Assembly (NCBI RefSeq): GCF_041359055.1
Contig: NZ_JBGJKZ010000005.1
Span: 62,001-126,000, forward strand
DNA from: Paenalcaligenes hominis_A
GTDB lineage: Bacteria; Pseudomonadota; Gammaproteobacteria; Burkholderiales; Burkholderiaceae_B
Reading direction: 5' to 3'
DNA: 64,000 nt
In this document: positions 24,766 to 33,376 of the stretch, one piece after another
How the letters are laid out: each line of letters begins with the position of its first letter
How positions within the stretch are numbered: position 1 is the first letter of the stretch
Made by a program: the position numbers and the translations under genes
The notes under the pieces: generated by a model
What the model saw: the letters and a program-made list of their open reading frames with translations, nothing else
What the model was told of the DNA's origin: nothing
Databases searched by the model: none

Positions 24766-24810
24766 TGAACAGACCCCAAAAAGTTGGACTAACTTTTTGG
24801 GGTCTGTTCA
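24766..24810. repeat. 45-bp perfect inverted repeat (20-bp arms) downstream of ssb
   Basis: Two exactly complementary 20-base arms (24766-24785 and 24791-24810) surround GGACT. Each arm, read inward from its outer end, runs TGAACAGACCCCAAAAAGTT. As RNA it would form a very stable hairpin and could end ssb transcription, but there is no T tract. The arm also resembles terminal repeats of IS3-family elements (TG..., CCCCAAAA, GTTGGAC). The flanking bases (ACC left, TTG right) show no target duplication. So it is either a terminator or an IS-end relic; both readings are inference. Confidence 0.7.
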
Positions 24811-24951
24811 TTGAGCGCTTTGTTGCGAATTTTTACTTATGTTTTAGTTATGACATAGGAAATAACAATTAGTGGGTGTAAGGTTAAAGGTGTACCCCTA
24901 GTTTTAAGAGGGGCCAGCAGAAGACAAATCAAACCTATCAGGAGAGTTCTT

Positions 24952-25026
24952 ATGCGTTCTATCTTATTGTGGTTGATCGGCGTACCTATTCCTATTATTT
25001 TGTTGCTCTGGCTTTTTTGGGGATAA
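24952..25026 (+). CDS. 24-residue hydrophobic small membrane protein
   Basis: The reading frame encodes MRSILLWLIGVPIPIIL and then LLWLFWG before the TAA at 25024, a single probable transmembrane peptide with a basic N terminus. AGGAG (about 24940-24945) with 6-7 bases to the ATG is one of the better ribosome binding sites in this region, which argues that it is translated. From memory, very similar short proteins (LLWLIGIPIPIIIL type) occur in many Proteobacteria as uncharacterised small ORFs; I cannot search to confirm. A weak hairpin (CCCCT/AGGGG, 24895-24913) lies in its leader. Function unknown. Confidence 0.65.
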   Translation: MRSILLWLIGVPIPIILLLWLFWG

Positions 25027-25060
25027 GATTAAGACATTTTCTGCTCTAGGCCGACTTAGC

Positions 25061-26113
25061 TTAGGCAGAGATAGTTAAAATAGGACTAAGTGCCTCATTA
25101 AAGGATTCAACTCCTTTTTTACCTGCACGTTTGGCCCACCACGGTAAAATATCCTCTTCACATATTTGCTTCAGGCGAGGTTGCCAAGTATCTTTGCCAG
25201 GAATGTTAATGGTCATATTATGCTCGGCAGCCAAGCGCAAGCCAGAGTCCATATCTTCTTGACCTAGTTGCCACCCTAGATCTGTTAGCTCCTCTGACAA
25301 GCCTAAAACTATCGTTTTTAGGTCTTCTGGTAGGCGCTCCCAAGAGCGTTGACTTACTACAATATAGCAACCTAAGGGAGCTATGTTGATATCGCTAACG
25401 TGGCCTGCAATCTCCCACATTTTCATGCCGGAAACCCACTCTAAGCCCGTAATTAAACCATCCATAATACCGCGCTGTAATGCACTGTATACGTCCGCGA
25501 TAGGCATGCTAATGGGTTCACCCCCCAAGGCGGTAATATAACGTGCTTGGGCTGGGGAAAACACGCGGATTTTTTGGCCTTGAAAGTCTTCTAGAGAGTT
25601 AAGCGGGAATTTAGTGAAAACTGGCATGGTGCCATAGGAAAAGGTGGCAATGGTTTTGCCACCCATCATGGCTTCATTATTGTTTACTACCGCTTGCACC
25701 CATGTATCGTACACGGTACGCGCCTGAGGGTATGAGGAGATTAAGCCAGGAAGATCAGTGGCCTCCATGGCGGGGAAGTCGCTAGCTACATAACCGGTTA
25801 AGACCTCGGCGACATCTACCATTCCCGTTTTGAGTACACGTAGAATCTCAGTACCTTGTAGACCGAGCTCAGGAATCGTAGTCAGCTCGATTTTAAGACG
25901 GTTGTTTGTGCGTTTGGGGAGCTCTTCTTCTAGCCAAAGCCACTTTTTGTGCTGAGCTCCATTGCGGTGCTGCAGCACCACCCGCCATGTGATTTGCTTG
26001 TTAGAGGCAAAGGATAAAGAAGGTAATGATAAGGTGGCTAAACCTAGACTGCCTTTAACCGATGTGCTTAGAAACGAGCGACGGTTTTGAGATTGTAGAT
26101 TTTTTGTAACCAT
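25061..26113 (-). CDS. TRAP transporter solute-binding protein (DctP family), Tat-type signal
   Basis: The periplasmic receptor of the first TRAP system, 350 residues. The N terminus NRRSFLSTSVKGSLGLATLS has a twin-arginine motif (RR at 11-12) followed by a weakly hydrophobic stretch ending SFA, suggesting Tat export of a folded protein. The DctP fold is indicated by VLQHRNGAQHKKW, then AGGEPISMPIADVYSALQRG and MDGLITGLEW (ligand-closing regions). The conserved arginine that binds the substrate carboxylate is probably in GQKIRVFSPAQ. It is the last gene of a five-gene leftward operon: SDR, epimerase-like, dctQ, dctM, dctP. The substrate is probably an organic or sugar acid. Confidence 0.9.
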   Translation of the reverse strand: MVTKNLQSQNRRSFLSTSVKGSLGLATLSLPSLSFASNKQITWRVVLQHRNGAQHKKWLWLEEELPKRTNNRLKIELTTIPELGLQGTEILRVLKTGMVDVAEVLTGYVASDFPAMEATDLPGLISSYPQARTVYDTWVQAVVNNNEAMMGGKTIATFSYGTMPVFTKFPLNSLEDFQGQKIRVFSPAQARYITALGGEPISMPIADVYSALQRGIMDGLITGLEWVSGMKMWEIAGHVSDINIAPLGCYIVVSQRSWERLPEDLKTIVLGLSEELTDLGWQLGQEDMDSGLRLAAEHNMTINIPGKDTWQPRLKQICEEDILPWWAKRAGKKGVESFNEALSPILTISA

Positions 26114-26130
26114 GTTGTATGTCTCCAGTT

Positions 26131-27447
26131 TTATCTCATGTAGCTAACTAAGCCGGTCGCAATGGAAGGCCAAATAATGATGGTAGTTAGAACGATGAGC
26201 ATAGTAAGTGCAAAAGGGAATGCTCCAATATAAAGATCCATCATGGATTTCTGCGGCATATTTTGATCAAGCCGATTTCTCATGCTTTGGATAACAAATA
26301 GGTTCATACCTACAGGTGGGGTAATTAACGAGACTTCGACCATAATAGTTGCAATAATTCCGAACCAAACTAGGTCAATTTGCATAGCTTGCAAAATAGG
26401 CACAATTATAGGAATAGTCATGACGAGCATGGCTAGACTTTCTAAAAACATGCCAAGTACTAAATAGATTAAACAAATCAAAATAATAAGTTCAGTTTTG
26501 CTTAATCCTAGGCTAATTACCCATTTAGATAGGGATGATGGTATGCCGCTCATGGATAAAATGAACTGTAAAAGAAAAGCACCAATTAAAATAAATAAAA
26601 CCATGGCGGTGGTGGTGGCCGTGTTAACAAAAACATCGCATAGCATATTTTTGTTAACTTTTCTTTTGCAAGCGGCTATAAGTAGGGCACCAGTTGCTCC
26701 AAAAGCTGCAGATTCGGTTGCTGTGGCTACACCTAAGTAAATAGACCCAATAACAACTAGAAATAAAATTAAAATAGGAAGAATGTTAAGAGCACCTTTT
26801 ACCCAACTTATTTTTTGTATAGCGTCTTTATCTATTTTTGGAGCAGATTTTGGAAAAACAAAGGCTAGAGCCAGAATGACAACCATGAAGGCAATCATCA
26901 TGGCTAATCCAGGAATAACGCCTGCAATATACAGTTCGCCTATAGATACTTCGGCTAGAAGACCGTAGATGATTAAAATTACGCTAGGAGGGATTAATAC
27001 ACCCAGTGTTCCTCCTGATGCCAAAGAACCTACGGCCAAGCGTTCGCTATAACGATATTTACGCATAACAGGCATGGCAGCAGAGCCAATGGTGGTGGCA
27101 GTGGCAACACTAGAGCCCGATATGGAAGAAAATAAACCACAAGCGAGAATATTCGTATGGAGTAGACCGCCCGGTACAGGACGCATGATGCGAGCTAAAA
27201 TTGCGTATAGATCATCGGTGACGCCACTACGCACTAAGAGTTCGCCCATCAATACAAATAAAGGGACAACGATAAGAGTAGAGCCGCTGACTACGTTCCA
27301 AGGGATGTGTGCAAAAAAGTCCCAAATAGAACCAATATAAATAAGACCTGTGATTAAGGCCGTCATCGCTAAAGCGACGGCTACATGTGCGCCAAATATA
27401 AAAAATACGGCTAATATGACAAGAATAGAAATACCGATTGCAATCAT
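26131..27447 (-). CDS. TRAP transporter large permease (DctM family)
   Basis: A 438-residue, roughly 12-helix membrane subunit that uses a sodium gradient to import the ligand delivered by the DctP receptor. Typical DctM segments are seen: VSGSTLIVVPLFVLMGELLV near the N terminus, then CGLFSSISGSSVATATTIGS, GSLASGGTLGVLIPPSVILI, and near the C terminus SLITPPVGMNLFVIQS. Its start overlaps the dctQ stop by 4 bases (ATGA), and dctP follows 17 bases after its stop. Together the three genes form one transporter. Confidence 0.95.
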   Translation of the reverse strand: MIAIGISILVILAVFFIFGAHVAVALAMTALITGLIYIGSIWDFFAHIPWNVVSGSTLIVVPLFVLMGELLVRSGVTDDLYAILARIMRPVPGGLLHTNILACGLFSSISGSSVATATTIGSAAMPVMRKYRYSERLAVGSLASGGTLGVLIPPSVILIIYGLLAEVSIGELYIAGVIPGLAMMIAFMVVILALAFVFPKSAPKIDKDAIQKISWVKGALNILPILILFLVVIGSIYLGVATATESAAFGATGALLIAACKRKVNKNMLCDVFVNTATTTAMVLFILIGAFLLQFILSMSGIPSSLSKWVISLGLSKTELIILICLIYLVLGMFLESLAMLVMTIPIIVPILQAMQIDLVWFGIIATIMVEVSLITPPVGMNLFVIQSMRNRLDQNMPQKSMMDLYIGAFPFALTMLIVLTTIIIWPSIATGLVSYMR

Positions 27448-27938
27448 AACTCCCCCTTAGATCTCATGTTTAAAGCTACGCTTAGAGTCATGAAAATAGA
27501 CTGCACCATAAAAATAAAAAAACCAAAGCTAGCTAAAAACTGAGGCAGAGCTAAAGGAAGATCTACCATAGATTGTGGGATAAGAGCACCTAATTCATAG
27601 GAGTTAAGAGCTAGGGCAAAAGATTCTTTAAATAAAACTATAGTTAAAAAAGATAAAATAGAAAGATTTATTAATTTAAATAAATCATTTATTTTTTTTG
27701 GGTATTTTGAATTAAATAAATCAACTTTAACGTGAGTGTCATTGACTAAAGCGTAGGATAAAGACCAAGCTCCTCCTAATGCCATAGCCATTGAAGATAA
27801 AAGATCGCTCAGACCTGAATAGGGGCCGCCTAAGTAACGACTTATGGTGTTAACACTAATGAAAATAGCAATAATTAAAAAAGTAAAACCACTAATTATA
27901 GATAGAAGCCTACTTATTCTTTTGATGGCATCATTCAT
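27444..27938 (-). CDS. TRAP transporter small permease (DctQ family)
   Basis: A four-helix integral membrane protein, 164 residues from the ATG at 27938. I prefer this start to a TTG 15 bases upstream because AAAGGA precedes it at correct spacing. Family features include a first helix near 10-30, then the segment GPYSGLSDLLSSMAMALGGA and DTHVKVDLF, the usual DctQ amphipathic region. The 5' end overlaps the epimerase-like gene by 8 bases and the 3' end overlaps dctM by 4 bases, so the operon is tightly packed. This gene is visibly more AT-rich than its neighbours. Confidence 0.9.
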   Translation of the reverse strand: MNDAIKRISRLLSIISGFTFLIIAIFISVNTISRYLGGPYSGLSDLLSSMAMALGGAWSLSYALVNDTHVKVDLFNSKYPKKINDLFKLINLSILSFLTIVLFKESFALALNSYELGALIPQSMVDLPLALPQFLASFGFFIFMVQSIFMTLSVALNMRSKGEL

Positions 27939-28842
27939 ATCTATTCCTTTCAAAAGCTAAAGTTTTTGAAATTCCATCTCGAATGGACGTGTACTGCAAG
28001 TCTCCTAACCATGGATGATCAGCTAGGTTTTGAGTGGGAACTTGAATACCTAATGACGGGCCGCGAACATGAATGTCACTAAAGCCAGTTTGTTTGATGA
28101 TTTCCTGAGCTACTTCTTCGCTTTGTGCCATAACGCCAGAGAGGTTCAACACATGGGCCCCTTGAGGCGGTTTCTGTAGTGAGCGTAGAATGATTTCGCT
28201 TACATCTTCTACATAGATGAAACCTGTTTGGCCTGAAAAGGGAATGATATAGGCTTCTTGTTTAATGGCTTTGGTACAAGCAATGCTAGGACCAGCACTG
28301 GCACCGCCTAGGCGTCCAGGACCATAGACGACTAAGGGGCGTAAGCCTATGCTGGCAATTTTTTGTTCGGGTTCGACATCTGTCCAATAAGCTCGAGCGA
28401 GATGTTCTGCTCCCAGCTTAAATGCTCCGTAAAAAGTTACGGGCTCAGGGTATTGATTATGATGCGGGCCATACACACCGGCTGTGCTGGCATAAATAAT
28501 TTGGGGTAGCTGAAATTCACGCGCTAGCTCAAACAGATAAAGCAGGCTTTGGTAATTTACTTGATAGGCATCCAGAGGATTTGCTCTACATTGTGGGGTC
28601 AATAATCCGGCTAAATGTACGATGTGATCACAGTTTGAAACAGCGGTGCGTAAATCATCGATTGAGGTCACATCGGTATGAACCCACTCTAATTGTGCAG
28701 ATTGAGAGCCAAGAATAGCTTGAGCTAGATGGGGATTGTGTTGGATGTCGGCAATACGAACTCGATACTGTTGAGTTAATAGTTTTTTAGCAACCCATAA
28801 ACCTAGAAAACCACTGCCACCTGTAATTAGAACTTTTTTCAT
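27931..28842 (-). CDS. NAD-dependent epimerase/dehydratase (extended SDR)
   Basis: A 303-residue extended short-chain dehydrogenase acting on sugar or sugar-acid type substrates. The Rossmann motif TGGSGFLG is at 7-14, the second nucleotide contact is VHLAGLL, and the catalytic Tyr-Lys pair is in TFYGAFKLGAEH (YxxxK). Ser/Thr is supplied by YASTAGVYG. Members of this family in TRAP operons include uronate dehydrogenases and sugar-acid epimerases, but the sequence alone does not fix the substrate. It lies between the classical SDR (22 bases upstream) and dctQ (8-base overlap). Confidence 0.88.
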   Translation of the reverse strand: MKKVLITGGSGFLGLWVAKKLLTQQYRVRIADIQHNPHLAQAILGSQSAQLEWVHTDVTSIDDLRTAVSNCDHIVHLAGLLTPQCRANPLDAYQVNYQSLLYLFELAREFQLPQIIYASTAGVYGPHHNQYPEPVTFYGAFKLGAEHLARAYWTDVEPEQKIASIGLRPLVVYGPGRLGGASAGPSIACTKAIKQEAYIIPFSGQTGFIYVEDVSEIILRSLQKPPQGAHVLNLSGVMAQSEEVAQEIIKQTGFSDIHVRGPSLGIQVPTQNLADHPWLGDLQYTSIRDGISKTLAFERNRYE

Positions 28843-28864
28843 GGCTGTCTCCTTTTTTTATTTT

Positions 28865-29632
28865 TTAGTAGGTAGCGCGACCACCCGAGAGGTCAAAGCA
28901 GGCCCCGGCAGAAAATGAACAGTTTTCTGAGGCTAGCCAAAGCACTAAGTCGGCGACTTCATGACTTTGGCCTACTCGACCCATCGGAATTTTCGATACG
29001 ATGAGCTTTAATTCCTCGGGTGTGAGTTGGTCATTTAAAGGACTGGCAATGACGGCTGGAGTGATGCAGTTCACTAAAACGTTGTCCTTGGCTACCTCTT
29101 TGCCTAATGATTTAGTAAAACCAATAACCGCTGCCTTGGAGGCAGAATAGGCACTCATTTCTGCATTGCCTTCTTTACCAGCTATAGATGAAATGTTGAT
29201 AATACGGCCGTACTTTTGACGTAGCATGGGTTGCAGTACATATTTATTGCATAAAAATGTACTGTGCATATTAATATCGAAAACACGTTGAAATTGAGTC
29301 GTATCGTAGGTTGCTACTGGTGAATAGGGGCCAAGAATTCCAACGGCATGCACTAAAACATCTATGCGTCCAAAATGTTGTAGCGTTTGCTCGGTTGCGG
29401 CGCGTACACAGTTTTCTTGTGTTAAGTCTCCCGCATAAAGCAAAGCCGAGGGATAGAGTTCTTGAAGAGGGTTTAAAGCCTCTGAGTTGGAATCCCAAAG
29501 GGCGAGCTTGGCTCCGTTGGCAGTGAATTTTTTGGCTAAGGCTTGACCAATACCGCCGGAGGCCCCTGTTAAAACGACAATACGGTCATTTAGGGAAGGG
29601 TAGTTTGGATCAGGTAGGTGTGAAAGAGACAT
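28865..29632 (-). CDS. SDR family oxidoreductase (classical, 3-oxoacyl-ACP reductase-like)
   Basis: A classical short-chain dehydrogenase, 255 residues from the ATG at 29632. Visible motifs are TGASGGIG for NAD(P) binding, VHAVGILG (NNAG equivalent), the catalytic Ser in INISSIAG, and the YxxxK pair in AYSASKAAVIGF. The C-terminal end has SFSAGACFDLSGGRATY. A TTG 36 bases upstream would extend the N terminus by 12 residues, but neither start has a good ribosome binding site. As the first gene of the SDR-epimerase-TRAP operon it probably oxidises the imported hydroxy acid or polyol (inference). Confidence 0.88.
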   Translation of the reverse strand: MSLSHLPDPNYPSLNDRIVVLTGASGGIGQALAKKFTANGAKLALWDSNSEALNPLQELYPSALLYAGDLTQENCVRAATEQTLQHFGRIDVLVHAVGILGPYSPVATYDTTQFQRVFDINMHSTFLCNKYVLQPMLRQKYGRIINISSIAGKEGNAEMSAYSASKAAVIGFTKSLGKEVAKDNVLVNCITPAVIASPLNDQLTPEELKLIVSKIPMGRVGQSHEVADLVLWLASENCSFSAGACFDLSGGRATY

Positions 29633-30029
29633 TTTTGGAATTCGTATCGAATTGGAAAATAATTTCAAGTGAAAGATTATTTTTATTTTTGGGTTGCTGC
29701 AACTAGGGTTTAGACTTATTCGTTGGGAAAAAGAAGCAACAGAGTGAGAGTGTGATCAGGCACTGGCTTTGAAATGGCTTGCTAAATCCTTTTTTTTATG
29801 CGTTAATGTATGGCTTGGCCTAATTTTATGGTCAAGCTCTATATACTCACCTTTGCAGCAAAAAATTTGCTGTCTTGTCATCGCGTTTTCTGACCCCCAA
29901 GCCTGCGGCATCAACATTGCCTTATGATTAGGTTGATTGGTCGGCCCGATGCTTTCCAATTAATCTATCGTCATAGTGCTTTTTTAGCTCTAGACGTGTC
30001 TCTTGCTGTGCGTACAGCAAAGGTATGTT
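29633..30029. promoter_or_regulatory. Divergent leader region between the SDR operon and rhlE, with a hairpin at the rhlE ribosome binding site
   Basis: About 400 bases with no convincing gene. It must hold the leftward promoter of the SDR/TRAP operon and the rhlE promoter. I see no clear sigma-70 pair. Next to rhlE, TTGCTGT (30003-30009) and ACAGCAA (30014-30020) form a perfect 7-bp stem with a 4-base loop. The last two A bases belong to the ribosome binding site AAAGG (30019-30023), so the stem could partly mask it. Long structured leaders are known for cold-induced DEAD-box helicases; that this one is regulated is inference. Confidence 0.5.
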
Positions 30030-31463
30030 ATGTCTTTTGAAACCCTAGGTTTGGCTGCTCCTTTATTATCCGCTTTGCAAAAAGCCGGTTTTTCCGAGCC
30101 TACCTCTGTTCAGTCATCCTCTATTCCTAAAGCCCTTGAAGGCCATGATTTAATGGTTTCAGCGCAAACAGGAAGTGGTAAAACGGCAGCGTTTATGTTG
30201 CCTGCCTTAAATAAAATTTTGGCAAATCCACCTAAACAACGTGGGGTGTCTGTGTTGGTTTTAGCGCCTACACGCGAGCTTGCTATGCAGGTTGGTGAAG
30301 CCGCTAAAAGCTATGCTGCTCACTGTCGCGATTTACGTGTTGCTGTGGTGGTAGGTGGTATGCCTTACGGTGCCCAACTTAAAGCCTTATCACGTCGAGT
30401 GGATGTTTTGGTAGCCACTCCAGGCCGTTTAATGGATCACATTCAGGCCAAACGCGTTAAATTAAACACCGTTCATACATTGGTATTGGATGAAGCAGAC
30501 CGTATGCTTGACATGGGTTTTATTGAAGACATCGAAAGCATTGTGGCGCGTACTCCTTCTGACCGTCAGACCTTATTGTTCTCCGCCACATTGGATGGCA
30601 CGGTGGCCGATTTGGCTAGCCAAATGATGAACAACCCCTTATCTATCGAGGTATCGGGCCATCGTGAAAAACACGCCAATATTACCCAAGCATTGCTTTA
30701 TGCAGATAACGCTGATCATAAAATGCGCTTGCTTGACCACTTGTTGCGCGACTCCAATTTGGATCAAGCCATTGTATTTACAGCGACAAAGCGTGGTGCA
30801 GATGATTTGGCTGAGCATTTAGCCGATGAAGGCTTTGCTGCCGGGGCATTGCATGGTGATATGAACCAACGCCAGCGTACTCGCACACTAAGCATGCTAC
30901 AAAAAGGTCGTTTACGTGTGTTAGTAGCAACTGACGTTGCAGCGCGTGGTATTGATGTACAGGGTATTAGTCATGCGATTAACTTCGATTTGCCAATGCA
31001 AGCCGAAGACTACACTCACCGTATTGGTCGTACTGGTCGTGCCGGTAAAGACGGCTTAGCGTTTACCTTAGCAAATGTTTCTGAGCGTCACAAAGTGCGT
31101 CGCATCGAGCACTTTATTGGGCAGCCTATTCCTGTGGAAACAATTCCTGGTTTAGAGCCTACACGTGTAGCTCGTCCTACCTATAAAGCACGTAAAGGTA
31201 ATGGCGGTGGTCGTCGTCGCCCCGCATTTAATAACGGCGCACCAAAGAAATTCGGTGATGGCGAGTCTAGAGACACCCGTCCTAGTCGTCCTGTGCGTGC
31301 TGGCGAAGGTCATGCTGCTGGTCGTGGAGATCAAGACAGCCGTAAACCACGTCGTGGCGATCGCAGTGCTAAACCGTCTGCACGTCCTACTGGTCGCCCA
31401 GGTAATTTTTCTGGAAAATCGCGTTCAGGTGGCCGTAGTGCCAGCCGTGCTGCAGCGCACTAA
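30030..31463 (+). CDS. rhlE: DEAD-box ATP-dependent RNA helicase (RhlE type)
   Basis: A 477-residue RNA helicase from the ATG at 30030 (AAAGG six bases ahead). It starts with the Q motif FETLGLAAPLLSALQKAGF, then motif I AQTGSGKT (about 46-53), Ia PTRELA, II DEAD, III SAT, IV-V (VFTATKRGADDLAEHLADEG, TDVAARGID) and VI HRIGRTGRAGK. The roughly 100-residue C-terminal tail is rich in Arg, Gly and Ser and should bind RNA non-specifically. RhlE-like proteins act in ribosome assembly and cold adaptation. Terminated by a strong hairpin shared with the convergent TRAP operon. Confidence 0.93.
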   Translation: MSFETLGLAAPLLSALQKAGFSEPTSVQSSSIPKALEGHDLMVSAQTGSGKTAAFMLPALNKILANPPKQRGVSVLVLAPTRELAMQVGEAAKSYAAHCRDLRVAVVVGGMPYGAQLKALSRRVDVLVATPGRLMDHIQAKRVKLNTVHTLVLDEADRMLDMGFIEDIESIVARTPSDRQTLLFSATLDGTVADLASQMMNNPLSIEVSGHREKHANITQALLYADNADHKMRLLDHLLRDSNLDQAIVFTATKRGADDLAEHLADEGFAAGALHGDMNQRQRTRTLSMLQKGRLRVLVATDVAARGIDVQGISHAINFDLPMQAEDYTHRIGRTGRAGKDGLAFTLANVSERHKVRRIEHFIGQPIPVETIPGLEPTRVARPTYKARKGNGGGRRRPAFNNGAPKKFGDGESRDTRPSRPVRAGEGHAAGRGDQDSRKPRRGDRSAKPSARPTGRPGNFSGKSRSGGRSASRAAAH

Positions 31464-31483
31464 ATTCCGTTAAAAATCAAAAG

Positions 31484-31510
31484 GCCTCGTTAATCAACGA
31501 GGCTTTTTTT
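31484..31510 (+). terminator. Intrinsic terminator after rhlE
   Basis: Stem GCCTCGTT/AACGAGGC (31484-31491 and 31496-31503), loop AATC, followed by seven T. A purine-rich flank on the left suggests it also serves the convergent TRAP operon. Confidence 0.92.
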
Positions 31511-31517
31511 ATGTGTG

Positions 31518-32837
31518 TTAGCGGATTAAATTAGGTAGACCAAGGGCTAGCCAAGGTATAGAGAAAACCAAAACCAGTACGATGATCTCAATAACCAAAA
31601 ATGGAACAGCAGCACGATAGATTTGCGGTAATCGTATTGAGCTAGGCGCTACACTTTGCATCACTATTAGTAGCAAGCCAAAAGGCGGGGTTAATAGCCC
31701 AATCTCTAAAGCAATAAGTATCATGACACCAAGCCAGACGGGCTCCACCCCTGCGGCATGAGCCAATGGCATGAAAAAAGGTAATGCAATCATCATCATG
31801 CTCACTTGATCTAATACCATACCCAGCACTAGCAAGATTAAAAGCATACTAATTACTAAAACCGCTGGGTTTAGCCCCATACTTTTGACTAGGCCTAAAA
31901 AGCCGGCGCTAGCACCAGAGAAGCTAAGAAGCTGAGCAAATGTGGTGGAAGCCGCTAAGATAAATAAAATAACTACTGACACTTTGGCTGTTTCAATTAG
32001 GCTAGTCCACAGCGCTTTCCACGTAAGCGCACGATAAAAACAAGTAGCAATAACTGAAGCCGTGACACCAATGGCGGCGGACTCGGTAGGGGAGGCCCAG
32101 CCAGCCAACATGGAGCCGACCACAGCAATAAAAATCCCTAACAATGGCACCACATCAGAGAAAAAAGGCTTCCATTTTTCCCAGCCTTGAACCAGGGTTT
32201 CGTCTTCGGCCGTGGATGGCGCATCTTGGGGGCGAAGACGGCTACGAATAACGACATAACCTAAAAAACCGATCGCCATCAATAGACCGGGTAAGATGCC
32301 TCCAATGAGTAGTCGCTCAATGGAAATACCCGCTAAGCTGCCTAGCATTACCGCTAATGCGGAGGGCGGAATGAGCATAGCAATACCACCTACAGCCATA
32401 ATGGGACCCATGGACATGGTAGGGTGATACCCGCGCCGCTGCATTTCAGGCATCATTACACCGCCCATCATGGCAGTATTAGCAATAGATGAGCCGGATA
32501 AGGTGGCAAAAGTTGTGCCACCTAAGATGCTTACAATAGATAGCTTGCCAGGTACACGTGAGATTAAACGCTCAATGGCATTAATTGCCTTAAATGCTAG
32601 TCCTGTATGAAACAACACCTCTCCCATTAAAACAAATAAGGGAATAGGCGTTAGAGCAAAACTGGTTACAGACGAGGTGGTATTACGGACCCATTGGGCT
32701 AAACCCGCTTCCTGTCCTAAAAAAATCCAAGCACCGATTAAATTAACCGCTAAAAAAGCAAAAACTACGGGCGTGCCCACCGCCATAAAAAAGAACAGGG
32801 CTCCGAGCATCAATAAAAGTGCAGATTGCCATTCCAT
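31518..32837 (-). CDS. TRAP transporter large permease (DctM family), second system
   Basis: A 439-residue membrane subunit with the DctM pattern: TPIPLFVLMGEVLFHTGLAF near the N terminus, then TFATLSGSSIANTAMMGGVM, MLIPPSALAVMLGSLAG, a central SPTESAAIGVTASV and C-terminal GLLTPPFGLLLIVMQS. It ends the operon dctP-dctQ-dctM, with dctQ ending 2 bases before its start. It is clearly diverged from the DctM at 26131, so the two TRAP systems likely carry different substrates. Confidence 0.95.
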   Translation of the reverse strand: MEWQSALLLMLGALFFFMAVGTPVVFAFLAVNLIGAWIFLGQEAGLAQWVRNTTSSVTSFALTPIPLFVLMGEVLFHTGLAFKAINAIERLISRVPGKLSIVSILGGTTFATLSGSSIANTAMMGGVMMPEMQRRGYHPTMSMGPIMAVGGIAMLIPPSALAVMLGSLAGISIERLLIGGILPGLLMAIGFLGYVVIRSRLRPQDAPSTAEDETLVQGWEKWKPFFSDVVPLLGIFIAVVGSMLAGWASPTESAAIGVTASVIATCFYRALTWKALWTSLIETAKVSVVILFILAASTTFAQLLSFSGASAGFLGLVKSMGLNPAVLVISMLLILLVLGMVLDQVSMMMIALPFFMPLAHAAGVEPVWLGVMILIALEIGLLTPPFGLLLIVMQSVAPSSIRLPQIYRAAVPFLVIEIIVLVLVFSIPWLALGLPNLIR

Positions 32838-32839
32838 AA

Positions 32840-33343
32840 TTAGGCGACCTCGTTGCGAGAAAAATCATTGAAAAGGCGGCGTAAGAACTCTAGTGTTAAT
32901 AGGGCAGAGCCAATCAAAAGTGGCAAACTTAACCACCATTCTGGAAAGATGAGTTCTTTAAACACCACACTGCCTTGATGGTGAGAATCTTGTAAAACAG
33001 TCCACGATTGCCATGCCAATACACCGCAAACAAAAAAGCCCAATGCATTGCTAAGTAAGCCCAATAGACGCTGAAGTGAGCGTGGCAATACATTGACAAC
33101 CACATCAATACGAATGTGACCGCCTTGGTAAAGTAACCACGGTGCCGCAATAAAAGTGGCTATCATCAGCATATATTCTGTGATTTCTACACTGGCAGGG
33201 ATAAGGTCAATATTTAGGTTACGTAAGAGCACGTCTAAGGTTACCAATACACTCATGAGGCCAAAAGTGATAGCGGAGAAAGCCCCGCAACACCACATCA
33301 TGATGTGATAAGGGCCCGTAGCTCGAGGCACAGAGGTCGACAT
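32840..33343 (-). CDS. TRAP transporter small permease (DctQ family), second system
   Basis: A 167-residue four-helix protein. Segments include ITEYMLMIATFIAAPWLLYQ followed by GGHIRIDVVVNVLPRSLQRL, the amphipathic DctQ region. It pairs with the DctM immediately downstream. A hairpin in the 88-base gap separates it from the receptor gene upstream, so its expression is probably lower than that of dctP. Confidence 0.92.
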   Translation of the reverse strand: MSTSVPRATGPYHIMMWCCGAFSAITFGLMSVLVTLDVLLRNLNIDLIPASVEITEYMLMIATFIAAPWLLYQGGHIRIDVVVNVLPRSLQRLLGLLSNALGFFVCGVLAWQSWTVLQDSHHQGSVVFKELIFPEWWLSLPLLIGSALLTLEFLRRLFNDFSRNEVA

Positions 33344-33376
33344 ACTTTGTCCTTTGGGGTGGGAAATAAAAAATTA

